Shown here in pieces: positions 37,014 to 45,653 of a DNA stretch of 64,000 nucleotides. The stretch spans positions 310,001 to 374,000 of the forward strand of contig CAWJLG010000010.1 in the NCBI GenBank assembly GCA_963843595.1, in the 5' to 3' direction. Numbering within the stretch: position 1 is the stretch's first letter; each line of letters starts with the position of its first letter. The notes below the pieces were generated by a model. That model was not told the DNA's origin and made no database searches. It saw nothing but the letters and a program-made list of their open reading frames with translations. This DNA is from CAIWHR01 sp963843595 (lineage in GTDB: Bacteria > Pseudomonadota > Gammaproteobacteria > Burkholderiales > Casimicrobiaceae). Both the position numbers and the translations under genes were made by a program.

Positions 37014-38222
37014 CTAGTCGGGAGGCCGCATCGCCCTCACGGCATCGTCGGACGGCAGGAAGTCCTTGCCGTCTGCATACCGCCAGTCGACCATCACGCC
37101 CTTGCCGTCCTTGACCGCGGTGCGCCCGACATAGGCGCCCATCGTCGATTGATGATCGAGCGTGCGGAAGGTGATCCTGCCGAATGGCGAGTCGAAGCTG
37201 AGCCCCTTCATCGCCACGACGAGCTTCTCCGGATCGGTCGATCCAGCCTTGCGCAGTGCCGCGGCAGCCGCCTGCACCGTGCTGTAGCCGACGACCGAAC
37301 CTAGCCGTGGATAGTCCTTGAATTTCGCCTGGTACGCATCGCGGAAGCGCTTGTGGGCCGGCGTGTCGATCGCATACCACGGGTAGCCGGTGACATACCA
37401 GCCGACCGGTGCTTCGTCCTTCAGCGGGTCGAGGTATTCGGGCTCGCCGCCGAGCAGGTTGAACACCGGCCGTCCCTTGAACAGACCGCGCAGTTCGCCC
37501 TCGCGGACGAAACGCGCGAGGTCGGCGGCGAACAGCGACGAGAAGATCGCGTCCGGCTTCGCATCGAGGAGCGCCTGCACCACGGGGCCGGCGTCGATCT
37601 TGCCCAGTGGCACCGCCTGCTCGACGAATTCGATGCCGCCGCCCTGCATCGCGATCATCAGTTTCTTGAAGGCCGCGGTGGCCGACTGGCCGTATTCGTA
37701 GTTGGGGTAGACGATGGCCCAGCGCTTCTTGCCGAGCTTCGCCGCCTCGGGCGCCAGCATCGCCGTCTGCATGTACGTCGATGCCCGCAGCCGGAACGTG
37801 TATTTGTTGCCCGATTCCCAGACGATCTTGTCGGTGAGGGGCTCGGCGGCGAGGAACAGCACCTTGCGCTGTTTCGCGAGATCGGCCACCGCGAGACCGA
37901 CGTTCGACGGGAATGTCCCCATCAGCAGCGCCACCTTTTCGCGCGACAGGAGTTCTTCGGCGACGCGTACGGCGTCGCCGGGGGTTCCGTTGTCGTCGCG
38001 CGAGACGATCTCGAGCGGGCGACCGAGGACACCGCCGGCGGCGTTGATCTCCTCGACGGCGAGGTCCATCCCCTTCCGGTACGGCTCCAGGAACGCCGGA
38101 AACACCTTGTAGCTGTTGAGCTCGCCGAGCTTGATCGGCTGCGCCGCCACCGCGGTCGTGAGGGCGGCGGCGAGCGCGCCGGCGAGAAGGGCGAAGGCGG
38201 TGATCGGCGACAGGCGGTTCAT
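37014..38222 (-). CDS. Liv-type ABC transporter substrate-binding protein
   Basis: This 402-residue periplasmic protein is of the LivK/Leu-Ile-Val-binding family (peripla_BP_6). The signal peptide ends near 'TTAVAAQP', then 'IKLGELNSYKVFPAFLEPYRKGMDLAVEEINAAGGVLGRPLE' (a family landmark, partly quoted). 'VGYSTVQAAAAALRKAGS' and 'RTLDHQSTMGAYVGR' are C-terminal features. The family binds amino acids, amides, urea or aromatic acids. No permease or ATPase genes adjoin it. The LivG/LivHM genes at 17.5-20.1 kb lack a binding protein, so they may work together. Confidence 0.85.
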   Translation of the reverse strand: MNRLSPITAFALLAGALAAALTTAVAAQPIKLGELNSYKVFPAFLEPYRKGMDLAVEEINAAGGVLGRPLEIVSRDDNGTPGDAVRVAEELLSREKVALLMGTFPSNVGLAVADLAKQRKVLFLAAEPLTDKIVWESGNKYTFRLRASTYMQTAMLAPEAAKLGKKRWAIVYPNYEYGQSATAAFKKLMIAMQGGGIEFVEQAVPLGKIDAGPVVQALLDAKPDAIFSSLFAADLARFVREGELRGLFKGRPVFNLLGGEPEYLDPLKDEAPVGWYVTGYPWYAIDTPAHKRFRDAYQAKFKDYPRLGSVVGYSTVQAAAAALRKAGSTDPEKLVVAMKGLSFDSPFGRITFRTLDHQSTMGAYVGRTAVKDGKGVMVDWRYADGKDFLPSDDAVRAMRPPD

Positions 38223-38515
38223 GGCAACTCCGGAACGTGGGCGCTTCCCGCCGCAATGCGGATGGGGACACCCTCAACGGTGATCGGTGCGTGCAGGTTG
38301 ACTGCGGCAACAGGCATTGCCACACCCGCGGTATTGTCGCACCCGGCAGCCTTCGCGCGTTATCGAGCGTTTGAGCCTTCTGCGGCAGGCCGTGCACCGG
38401 CGCAACATTTTCCGATATGCGCTTAGAAGGGCAGGGTCTGATCCGAGACCCGTCGGACGGGTAAAATGCCTCGTTTACCTTCTTCCGTCGCCGCCTGCGT
38501 GGCCGCGACCTCGCC
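38223..38515. other. Divergent promoter region
   Basis: This 293-base gap lies between a minus-strand binding-protein gene and a plus-strand oxidoreductase gene. A -10-like TAAAAT at 38462-38467 is about 50 bases before the oxidoreductase start, but no convincing -35 box was found. No gene is seen. Confidence 0.35.
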
Positions 38516-41500
38516 ATGCCGCTCGACCCACCGACGTCCCTCGCGCTCGCCCACGGGCTCGCCTTTGCCGATCTGTACAGCACGTCCGGCGCTGCGCGCC
38601 TCGACGCGCTGTTCGTCGCGCATCTCGGTGCGAGCGACGCGCCGCTCGCCGCGCGGCTCGCTGCCGCCCGGACCCGGCCCGAGGCGCTCGATCGCAAAGC
38701 CGAAGCCGATCTGCTGATCGCCGTCGGGCCCCACGTCGAGGACTTCCTGGCGACCCTGTTCGGAATCGAGCCCGAGCTGCGAGCGCTCGAGGCGCGACAC
38801 CACGAGCTCGCGCCGCTGTACGCGGTCAAGCGCGTGTTCGTCCAGCGCAAGGCGATGAACGGCTTCAAGGCCGAGGTCGCGGCGACGTTCGACGGCGTCG
38901 CGCTACGACGCGAGGTCGAAGCGCTCGTCGGGGCGCCGCTTGCGGGGCAGCCCGGCGAACTCGCCTTTGCCAATGCGGTGACGCGCTGGCAGCAGGATGC
39001 CGAGGCCAACGCCGCGGCGCTGGATGTCGCGGCGCGCTATGCGGCGTGGGCCGCGCACACGCGGGAGGGGCGCGCGGCGCACCGCGGCGGTGTTCTGTTC
39101 CGGGCGCCGCGCAAGCTCGATTACCTGAAACTGGTGCCGCTGGAGGCGACCACCGTCGCGGGCGTGACCGCGTGGAAGCTCGCCGGCGATCACCTGCGCC
39201 GCCGCGAGGGCTTTGCGCTGACCGATCCGGGCACCGACCTCGTCGGCGGCCTCGACCAGGCGCATTACTGCATCTGGTGTCACGAGCAGGGCAAGGACTC
39301 GTGCCGGACAGGATTGCCCGAAAAGAAGCCGGGCGACGGAACCCCGCTCGCCATTCCGTTCAAGAAAAGTCCATTCGGCGTCACGCTCGCCGGCTGCCCG
39401 CTCGACGAAAAGATCTCCGAGTTCCACAAGCTGCGCGCCGAGGGCTGGCCGCTGGCGGCGCTGGCGCTGATCTGTGTCGACAATCCGCTGGTCGCCGCGA
39501 CCGGGCACCGGATCTGCAACGACTGCATGAAGTCGTGCATCTACCAGAAGACCGATCCGGTCGACATTCCGCAATCCGAGACGCGCGTGCTCAAAGACGT
39601 GCTCGAGCTGCCGTGGGGCTTCGAGCTCTATGCGCTGCTGACGCGCTGGAATCCGCTGAACCTCCGGCGACCCAGGCCGTTGCCCCCGACCGGCAAGCGC
39701 GCACTCGTCGTCGGCATGGGGCCGGCCGGCTTCACGCTCGCGCACCACCTGCTGAACGACGGACACACCGTCATGGGCATCGACGGGCTCAAGATCGAGC
39801 CGCTCGATTCGTCGTTGTCGGGCGTCACCCTGGCCGGCGAGCGCGTGCCCTTCGCGCCGGTCCGCGACGTCGGCACCCTGCAGGAGCCGCTCGACGAACG
39901 CGAGATGGCCGGGTTCGGCGGGGTGGCCGAGTACGGGATCACCGTGCGCTGGGACAAGAATTTTCTCAAGCTCATCCGGTTGCTGCTGGAACGACGCGAC
40001 CGTTTCGCGATGCATGGCGGTGTGCGCTTCGGCGGAACCGTCGATGTCGAGGGCGCGTTCGCGTTCGGCTTCGACCACGTGGCGCTCGCGGCAGGCGCGG
40101 GTCGGCCGACGGTGCTGGAGCTGCCCAACGGTCTCGCGCGCGGCGTGCGCACGGCATCCGACTTCCTGATGGCCCTGCAGCTGACCGGTGCGGCGAAGAC
40201 CGATTCGGTGGCGAACATGCAGTTGCGGCTGCCGGTCGTCGTCGTCGGCGGCGGACTCACCGCGATCGACACGGCCACCGAATCGCTGGCGTACTACCCG
40301 GTGCAGGTGGAGAAATTCCTCGCCCGCTACGAGGCGCTCGCGGCGACGAAGGGCAAGGACGCGGTCGAGGCGGCGTGGACGGCCGAGGAACGCGGTATCG
40401 CCGCCGAATTCCTCGGGCACGCGCAGGCGATCCGGGCCGAACGGAAGGCGGCGGCCGCGCAGGCGCGTGCACCGCGAATCGTCGAACTGCTGCAGGCGTG
40501 GGGAGGCGTGACGATCGCGTATCGCCGCCGGCTGATCGACAGTCCGGCGTACACGCTCAATCACGAGGAAATCGAGAAGGCGCTGGAGGAGGGCATCCGC
40601 TTCGCCGAGGGGCTCACTCCCCTCGCCGTCGAAGTCGACACGCACGGGCACGCGAGCGGGCTCACCGTGTCGCAGCACCACAACGACGGCGACGGCGTCT
40701 GGCACGAATACGGGCGCACGACGCTGCCCGCGCGGTCGATCCTCATTGCCGCGGGGACGCAACCCAACACCGTGCTCGCCCGCGAGGACGCGCCGCACTT
40801 CGCCCTCGACGGGAAGTATTTCAGGCTGCTCGACGAGGACGGCCATCCCGCGTCCGTGGTCAAGGGCCTCGCCAAGCCGCAGCACCCGGCGGTCGTCACG
40901 TCGATCCGGGCCGATGGCCGGGCGACGAGCTTCTTCGGCGACCTCCACCCGTCGTTTTCCGGGAACGTGGTGAAGGCGATGGCGAGCGCGAAGCAGGGCT
41001 ATCCGATCGTGACGCGACTGCTCGCGCGCGTCGGCGCGGCCGCGCCCGAGTCCGACGCCGCGTTCCTCGCGCGACTCGGCGCAGAGTTCCGCGCGACGGT
41101 CGTGCGCGTCGAGCGATTGACGCCGACCATTGTCGAGGTCGTCGTGCGCGCCCCGGCTGCCGCCAGGCGATTCCTGCCCGGCCAGTTCTACCGGCTGCAG
41201 AACTTCGAGACGCTCGCGCCGCGCCGTGAAGGTACGCGCCTGGCCATGGAAGGCCTGGCGCTCACCGGGGCCTGGGTCGACCGCGAGCGGGGACTGGTGT
41301 CCGCGATCGTGCTGGAGATGGGCGGCTCGTCGGACCTTTGCGCGTCGTTGCAGCCGGGCGAACCGGTGATCCTCATGGGTCCGACCGGAACACCGACGGA
41401 GATCGAGGCGGGCGAGACCGTCGTGCTCGCGGGGGGCGGCCTGGGCAATGCCGTTCTGTTCTCGATCGGGCAGGCGTTCCGCAAGGCCGGGTCGCGCGTG

Positions 41501-42055
41501 CTGTACTTCGCCGGCTACAAGAAGATCGTCGACCGGTACAAGGTCGCCGAGATCGAGGCCGCGGCGGACGTCGTCGTCTGGTGCTGCGACGAGGCGCCGG
41601 GGTTCGCGGCGACGCGGCCGCAGGATCGCGCTTTCGTCGGCAACATCGTCGAAGCGATGCGCGCGTATGCAGCGGGGGAGCTGGGCGCGGCGGCGATCCC
41701 GTTTGCGGCATGCGACCGGATCATCGCGATCGGCTCGGACCGGATGATGGCGGCCGTCGGCGCGGCGCGGCACACGGTGCTGACGCAGTGGCTGAAGCCG
41801 GCGCACCGCGCGATCGCGTCGATCAACTCGCCGATGCAGTGCATGATGAAGGAAATCTGTGCCCAGTGCCTGCAGCCGCACCGCGATCCGGAGACCGGTA
41901 GGATCAGTTACGTGTTCTCGTGCTTCAATCAGGACCAGCCGCTGGACCAGGTCGATTTCGGCGGACTCGACGCGCGGCTAAGGCAGAACGCGGTTCAGGA
42001 GAAACTGACGGCGCAATGGATCGCCCGCTGCCGCGGGCAGGCCGCCGCACCCTGA
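38516..42055 (+). CDS. Large FAD oxidoreductase fused to a PyrK-like electron-transfer module
   Basis: This 1179-residue soluble fusion protein has an N-terminal ~370 residues with two cysteine clusters ('CIWCHEQGKDSC' near residue 255 and 'ICNDCMKSC' near 340), likely for Fe-S. Next comes a GltD-type pyridine nucleotide-disulfide domain ('ALVVGMGPAGFTLAHHL' near 400 and 'VVVVGGGLTAIDTATES' near 575). The last ~330 residues resemble the dihydroorotate dehydrogenase electron-transfer subunit PyrK: an FAD/NAD reductase core ('FLPGQFYRLQNFE', 'LAGGGLGNAVLF') and a C-terminal [2Fe-2S] pattern 'CMMKEICAQC...FSC'. This suggests a redox hub linking NAD(P)H, flavins and Fe-S clusters, possibly electron bifurcating. 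The substrate is unknown. 'CIWCH' matches a heme-c motif but the protein has no export signal. Confidence 0.75.
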   Translation: MPLDPPTSLALAHGLAFADLYSTSGAARLDALFVAHLGASDAPLAARLAAARTRPEALDRKAEADLLIAVGPHVEDFLATLFGIEPELRALEARHHELAPLYAVKRVFVQRKAMNGFKAEVAATFDGVALRREVEALVGAPLAGQPGELAFANAVTRWQQDAEANAAALDVAARYAAWAAHTREGRAAHRGGVLFRAPRKLDYLKLVPLEATTVAGVTAWKLAGDHLRRREGFALTDPGTDLVGGLDQAHYCIWCHEQGKDSCRTGLPEKKPGDGTPLAIPFKKSPFGVTLAGCPLDEKISEFHKLRAEGWPLAALALICVDNPLVAATGHRICNDCMKSCIYQKTDPVDIPQSETRVLKDVLELPWGFELYALLTRWNPLNLRRPRPLPPTGKRALVVGMGPAGFTLAHHLLNDGHTVMGIDGLKIEPLDSSLSGVTLAGERVPFAPVRDVGTLQEPLDEREMAGFGGVAEYGITVRWDKNFLKLIRLLLERRDRFAMHGGVRFGGTVDVEGAFAFGFDHVALAAGAGRPTVLELPNGLARGVRTASDFLMALQLTGAAKTDSVANMQLRLPVVVVGGGLTAIDTATESLAYYPVQVEKFLARYEALAATKGKDAVEAAWTAEERGIAAEFLGHAQAIRAERKAAAAQARAPRIVELLQAWGGVTIAYRRRLIDSPAYTLNHEEIEKALEEGIRFAEGLTPLAVEVDTHGHASGLTVSQHHNDGDGVWHEYGRTTLPARSILIAAGTQPNTVLAREDAPHFALDGKYFRLLDEDGHPASVVKGLAKPQHPAVVTSIRADGRATSFFGDLHPSFSGNVVKAMASAKQGYPIVTRLLARVGAAAPESDAAFLARLGAEFRATVVRVERLTPTIVEVVVRAPAAARRFLPGQFYRLQNFETLAPRREGTRLAMEGLALTGAWVDRERGLVSAIVLEMGGSSDLCASLQPGEPVILMGPTGTPTEIEAGETVVLAGGGLGNAVLFSIGQAFRKAGSRVLYFAGYKKIVDRYKVAEIEAAADVVVWCCDEAPGFAATRPQDRAFVGNIVEAMRAYAAGELGAAAIPFAACDRIIAIGSDRMMAAVGAARHTVLTQWLKPAHRAIASINSPMQCMMKEICAQCLQPHRDPETGRISYVFSCFNQDQPLDQVDFGGLDARLRQNAVQEKLTAQWIARCRGQAAAP

Positions 42056-42304
42056 GCAGGCGGGTTTGCCGGGCCCGGCGGTGCATCAAGCGGTGTGCGG
42101 CGATGCGCTGCGTGCTTGGGCAGCGTTTGCCGCGCGGCGGCACGCCGTGGCGGATCGCGCGGCAGGGGTGCCCGTCGGGCGCAGTGGCACGCGCCTTGCT
42201 CGATCGTCCGGCAGCCGCGGGCCTCGTCCCCATGGCGGGCCCGGGAGCGGCGGACCGCATTCGCCCGCAAGGCCCGGGCGACGCGAGCGCGGTGACAGGC
42301 TGCC

Positions 42305-42847
42305 ATGACCAATCTGCTCATCGTCGACGACGAACCCAACGTTCTCAACGCGCTGCGCCGGATGTGCATGAACCGGAGCGCCGTGCCGCCGCTGCGGGAT
42401 CCGCACGTCGCCACGTTCACATCGCCGCTCGACGCCATCGATTACGTGCGCGCCAATCCGGTCGACGTCGTGATTTCGGACTACCGGATGCCGGGGATGG
42501 ACGGTGCGACCTTCCTCACGATGGTGGGGAAGCTGCAGCCCGATGCGGCGCGGATGATCCTTTCCGCCTGCACCGACATGGACGGCATCATTCGCGCGAT
42601 CAACCACGCCGGCATCCTCCGGTTCGTCGCCAAGCCGTGGACGGACGCCGAGTTGCGCGCGGCGATCGTTCAGATTCTGGACCACCGGCAGCTGATGCTC
42701 GAGAACCGCCGGCTGGCCGACGAGGTTCGTCGTCAGCACGGCATCATCTCCCACCAGCAGTTCGAGCTCGAGCGTCTGGAGGCGGAAACTCCGGGCATCA
42801 CCCGGGTCCGGTGGAGCGAGGACGGCGGCGTGCTGCTCGAAGATTGA
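42305..42847 (+). CDS. Response regulator, receiver domain with short coiled tail
   Basis: This 180-residue protein begins with a CheY-like receiver: acidic pocket 'VDDEP', phospho-acceptor Asp59 in 'VVISDYRMPGMDG', Ser/Thr in 'ILSAC' and Lys in 'FVAKPW'. The last ~50 residues are charged and helical ('HRQLMLENRRLADEVRRQH') and contain no DNA-binding or enzymatic domain. It likely works by protein contact, probably with the kinase encoded 33 bases downstream. RpfG-type receivers share the 'SGYRMPGMDG' style of motif but carry an HD-GYP domain, which is absent here. Confidence 0.85.
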   Translation: MTNLLIVDDEPNVLNALRRMCMNRSAVPPLRDPHVATFTSPLDAIDYVRANPVDVVISDYRMPGMDGATFLTMVGKLQPDAARMILSACTDMDGIIRAINHAGILRFVAKPWTDAELRAAIVQILDHRQLMLENRRLADEVRRQHGIISHQQFELERLEAETPGITRVRWSEDGGVLLED

Positions 42848-42880
42848 GCGGGACAACCCGATCGACGGCAATGGAGAGAA

Positions 42881-44389
42881 TTGAATTCCGCGCGCGCGGA
42901 CGTGGCGGTCGTGGACGCGGCGATGTCCACGGCCGGAACGGGCAAGCTGGACGACTTCGCCTGGATCTACGCGCTCTACGAGCTCGGCCAGATGGCGGCC
43001 GCCGGTGCCGATCCGCTCAAGGTCCAGCAGGACATCCTGCAGCACATCGTCTCGGGACTCGACGCCGAGAGCGGGTCGATCGTGCTCATCGTCGAAGGCA
43101 CGGACGACCTGCTGCAGATCGTCGCCGGGACCGATCTGCCGCCCGGTGTGGTCGGCAGTCGTCTGCCGCGTGGGGTGGGCGTGTTCGGCCACGTCGTCGC
43201 CACGGGCCATCCCCTGCTGATCAATGGCGATGCCGCCGAAACGCGGCTGCCGGTACGCAGGAACGAGCCGCGTGATCGCGCCACGCATTCGGCGATGTGC
43301 TGGCCGCTGCGTGTCCAGGAGCGGACGATCGGCGCGCTGGCCGTCAATCGAGCCGCCGGCCGTTCCCGCTACACGGTCGACGATCTCGATCGCGGACAGG
43401 TGCTGGTGAGCCTGTTGGCGCTGGTGATGGCGAACCACCGGATGCACGTCGAGCGCGACAACCGCATCCTCGAGCTGTCGACGCTCAACGCCGAGATGCA
43501 GCGGATGTATGCACTGCTCGAGGAGACGCAGGACCAGCTCATCCAGTCGGAAAAACTGGCCTCGATCGGTCAGATCGCGGCCGGTGTCGCCCACGAGATC
43601 AACAACCCGGTCGGATTCGTCCTGTCGAATCTGGGATCGCTCGAATCGTACGTCACGGACCTGATGGCGCTGACCGAGGCGTGCGTCGACGCGGAGCGCT
43701 CGCTGCCGGTGCCGGAGCCGCTGCCGGAACCGGTGCGGCGCGCACGAGCCATGCGCGACACGACGGATCTCGATTTCCTGCGCGCGGACATCGCTGCGCT
43801 GCTTGCCGAGTCGCGCGATGGCCTCGCACGGGTCAAGGGCATCGTCCAGGACCTCAAGAGTTTCTCACGTGGCGGCGCCGACGAGAGCTGGGAGCTCGTG
43901 GATCTGCATGCGGCCATCGACAGCACGCTCAACATCGTGCGCAACGAGCTCAAGTACAAGGCGACGATCCAGACGCGATACGGCAACCTGCGCGAGATCG
44001 AGTGCCTGCCATCGCGGCTCAACCAGGTGTTCCTCAACCTGCTCGTCAACGCGGGGCAGGCGATCGCGGCGAACGGGACGATCACGATCAGCACCGGGAC
44101 CGCGGGCGAGGAAGCCTGGATCGCCGTCGAGGACACCGGCTGCGGGATTCCGAGGGATCATCTGAAGCGGATCTTCGAGCCGTTCTTCACGACCAAGCCG
44201 GTCGGGCAGGGCACCGGTCTCGGGCTGTCGGTCTCGTACTCGATCGTGCGCAAGCATGGCGGGCGGATCGACGTCGACAGCGAGGAAGGGCGCGGCACCC
44301 GGTTCACGGTCCGGCTGCCGCTGCGGCAGCCGGGATCCGCGGCGGCTGCGGGCAGCGCGCCCGACATGCGGGCCTCGCTCAGTACTTGA
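42881..44389 (+). CDS. GAF-domain sensor histidine kinase
   Basis: This 502-residue cytoplasmic kinase starts at TTG 42881 with GGAGAG just upstream; a later ATG at 42923 is possible. A GAF domain occupies residues ~35-190, a coiled coil ~195-225, and the phospho-acceptor is His238 in 'VAHEINNP'. The catalytic domain has an N box 'LNLLVNAGQAI', G1 'DTGCGIP' and G2 'GTGLGLSVSYSI'. No membrane helix is present, so it senses an internal signal or ligand through the GAF domain. An inserted helical stretch of ~50 residues follows the H box. The tail overlaps the convergent next gene by 11 bases. Confidence 0.85.
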   Translation: MNSARADVAVVDAAMSTAGTGKLDDFAWIYALYELGQMAAAGADPLKVQQDILQHIVSGLDAESGSIVLIVEGTDDLLQIVAGTDLPPGVVGSRLPRGVGVFGHVVATGHPLLINGDAAETRLPVRRNEPRDRATHSAMCWPLRVQERTIGALAVNRAAGRSRYTVDDLDRGQVLVSLLALVMANHRMHVERDNRILELSTLNAEMQRMYALLEETQDQLIQSEKLASIGQIAAGVAHEINNPVGFVLSNLGSLESYVTDLMALTEACVDAERSLPVPEPLPEPVRRARAMRDTTDLDFLRADIAALLAESRDGLARVKGIVQDLKSFSRGGADESWELVDLHAAIDSTLNIVRNELKYKATIQTRYGNLREIECLPSRLNQVFLNLLVNAGQAIAANGTITISTGTAGEEAWIAVEDTGCGIPRDHLKRIFEPFFTTKPVGQGTGLGLSVSYSIVRKHGGRIDVDSEEGRGTRFTVRLPLRQPGSAAAAGSAPDMRASLST

Positions 44390-45005
44390 AGTCGTCGAAC
44401 GCGGTCTTGCTGTCGAAGCGGGTCCACACGCCGACGGGGCCTGCGCCCGAGATGTGGTCGTCCTCGACGTCGATCAGCGTCTTGCCGTCGAGCGTGACCT
44501 GGATCTTCTTGCCCTTGAAGTCGACCTTCAGCGCGTGCCACTCGTTGAGGGCGATCGTCGGCGTCGACACTTCCTTGGCCGTCAGCCGCTTGCCCTTGTC
44601 GAAGTAATAGAGGTTGAGGTTGCTCTCGTTCGCGTTGGCGCGGGCGACGTAGTAGTTGTCCTGATCCTTGAAGCGGAACACGATGCCGCCGGCCTGCGCG
44701 TTCTCGCCCCAGATCGGGCGGAACTTCACCTCGACCGAGCCGTCGGCGATCGAGGTTCCCTTCCGGATGCAGTACGCATAGGCGCTCGAACCCTGCTGGA
44801 TGAGCACGTTCGGGGCGCTCAGCGCCTTTGGATCGGCGATGACCTTCCAGTCGGGCTTGTCGTCGGCGGGACGTCGGCCGCCGTGTGCCGTGCACGTCCA
44901 GTCGGCGGGCGCGGCACCGACGGCGTACGTGTCGAAGTTGACGGTTTCGGCGCTCACCGGGAGGGCGAGTGCCACAAGGGCAACGAGGGGGAGTGATCGG
45001 ATCAT
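44379..45005 (-). CDS. Secreted concanavalin-like (DUF1080-type) protein
   Basis: This 208-residue exported protein has a signal peptide (MIRSLPLVALVALALPVSAE) and a single beta-sandwich domain. 'VEVKFRPIWGENAQAGGIVFRFKDQDNYYVARANA' (partly quoted) and 'LNEWHALKVDFKGKKIQVTLDGK' are typical of the LamG/3-keto-disaccharide hydrolase (DUF1080) fold. Those domains bind or cleave sugars, but short stand-alone members have no proven function. Two cysteines (residues ~38 and ~78) could form a disulfide. Confidence 0.7.
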   Translation of the reverse strand: MIRSLPLVALVALALPVSAETVNFDTYAVGAAPADWTCTAHGGRRPADDKPDWKVIADPKALSAPNVLIQQGSSAYAYCIRKGTSIADGSVEVKFRPIWGENAQAGGIVFRFKDQDNYYVARANANESNLNLYYFDKGKRLTAKEVSTPTIALNEWHALKVDFKGKKIQVTLDGKTLIDVEDDHISGAGPVGVWTRFDSKTAFDDFKY

Positions 45006-45186
45006 CGCGAGGGCTCTCGAAGGGTTGGGACGGATGGGCCGCCGGTTTGCGGTGAACGTTTGTTCGCGCGCAAGTCGCTGTGGCGAGCAAACGCCGGCGA
45101 CGGCGGGCGAAAGTGTAGCAAGGAGTTCACCGTATTGGACGCCTTTGCCGGAATCCGGGCTCGAGCCGGAGTGGATCACCATCAAG

Positions 45187-45219
45187 GAAAAAGGGCGATC
45201 CGGAGGACCGCCCTTTTTT
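45187..45219 (-). terminator. Rho-independent terminator after tRNA-Thr
   Basis: A 9-base-pair stem (GGGCGGTCC / GGATCGCCC, one G-T pair, three-base loop, 45193-45213) is followed by a run of Ts on the minus strand. A T run on the other side means it could also work on the plus strand. Confidence 0.8.
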
Positions 45220-45221
45220 GT

Positions 45222-45297
45222 TGGTGCCGGTAGAGGGAGTCGAACCCCCGACCTTCGCATTACGAATGCGCTGCTCTACCAACTGAGCTACACCGGC
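45222..45297 (-). tRNA. tRNA-Thr (anticodon CGT), intact
   Basis: The cloverleaf is complete. The acceptor GCCGGTG pairs with TACCGGC, D arm GCTC...GAGC, anticodon arm GCGCA-TTCGTAA-TGCGA with anticodon CGT, and T arm GGGGG-TTCGACT-CCCTC. The CCA end is encoded. It reads ACG threonine codons. A terminator follows directly. Confidence 0.95.
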
Positions 45298-45494
45298 ACT
45301 AAACCTGTAGTTTCGCCGCGGCTCGGCGCCGCCGGGACTCGCGGCGAAGCGCTGCAATTCGCGGCGAAGCGCTGAGGGAGTCGAACCCCCGACCTTCGCA
45401 TTACGAATGCGCTGCTCTACCAGCTGAGCTACACCGGCACTAAACCTGTACTTTCGCCGCGGCTCGGCGCCGCCGGGACTCGCGGCGAAGCGCT
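45233..45494 (-). repeat. Direct repeat of 121 bases covering most of tRNA-Thr and its leader
   Basis: Positions 45233-45353 and 45374-45494 match at 119 of 121 bases, at an offset of 141. Each copy holds the tRNA from its 5' end to the T arm plus about 56 bases of leader. A 20-base spacer between them ends in the same CGCGGCGAAGCGCT found at the copy ends. The pattern fits unequal recombination or slippage at that short repeat. Confidence 0.85.
45374..45438 (-). pseudogene. tRNA-Thr (CGT) copy lacking the 3' acceptor strand
   Basis: The 5' acceptor strand, D arm (one T-to-C change in the loop), anticodon arm with CGT and T arm are intact. After the T arm the sequence turns into AGCGCTTCGCC instead of TACCGGCACCA. 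The acceptor cannot pair and CCA is missing, so this copy cannot be charged as a normal tRNA. It lies between the promoter and the intact copy. Confidence 0.85.
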
Positions 45495-45584
45495 CCACTC
45501 ATTGCGGGACCGGACGGACACCGGTGGACTGGCGGCGCGCTGGCTGCGGGCGTGAACCTGTTCCGCGCGCCAGCGAAGCTTTGA

Positions 45585-45614
45585 ATTATAACGGAATCCG
45601 CGGGCTTTCTCCAA
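45585..45614 (-). promoter_or_regulatory. Promoter of the tRNA-Thr pair
   Basis: On the minus strand a consensus -10 box TATAAT (45590-45585) is preceded by TTGGAG about 18 bases upstream (or TGGAGA at 17). It lies about 150 bases before the first tRNA copy, just past the end of the MarC gene. Confidence 0.5.
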
Positions 45615-45653
45615 GCCGCATGCGCGCTGCGCCAGGCGTCCCGCGCACTTCGG

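Noticed and set aside
39280..39300. CIWCH in the 1179-residue oxidoreductase as a heme c site
   Set aside because: The protein has no signal peptide and the motif is part of a larger cysteine group typical of Fe-S binding in related fusions. Heme c attachment in the cytoplasm is unlikely.
45127..45498. Minus-strand open frame containing 'AGVAQLVEQRIRNAKVGGSTPS' twice (partly quoted)
   Set aside because: This is the well-known false protein made by translating a tRNA gene. The frame lies across the two tRNA-Thr copies.
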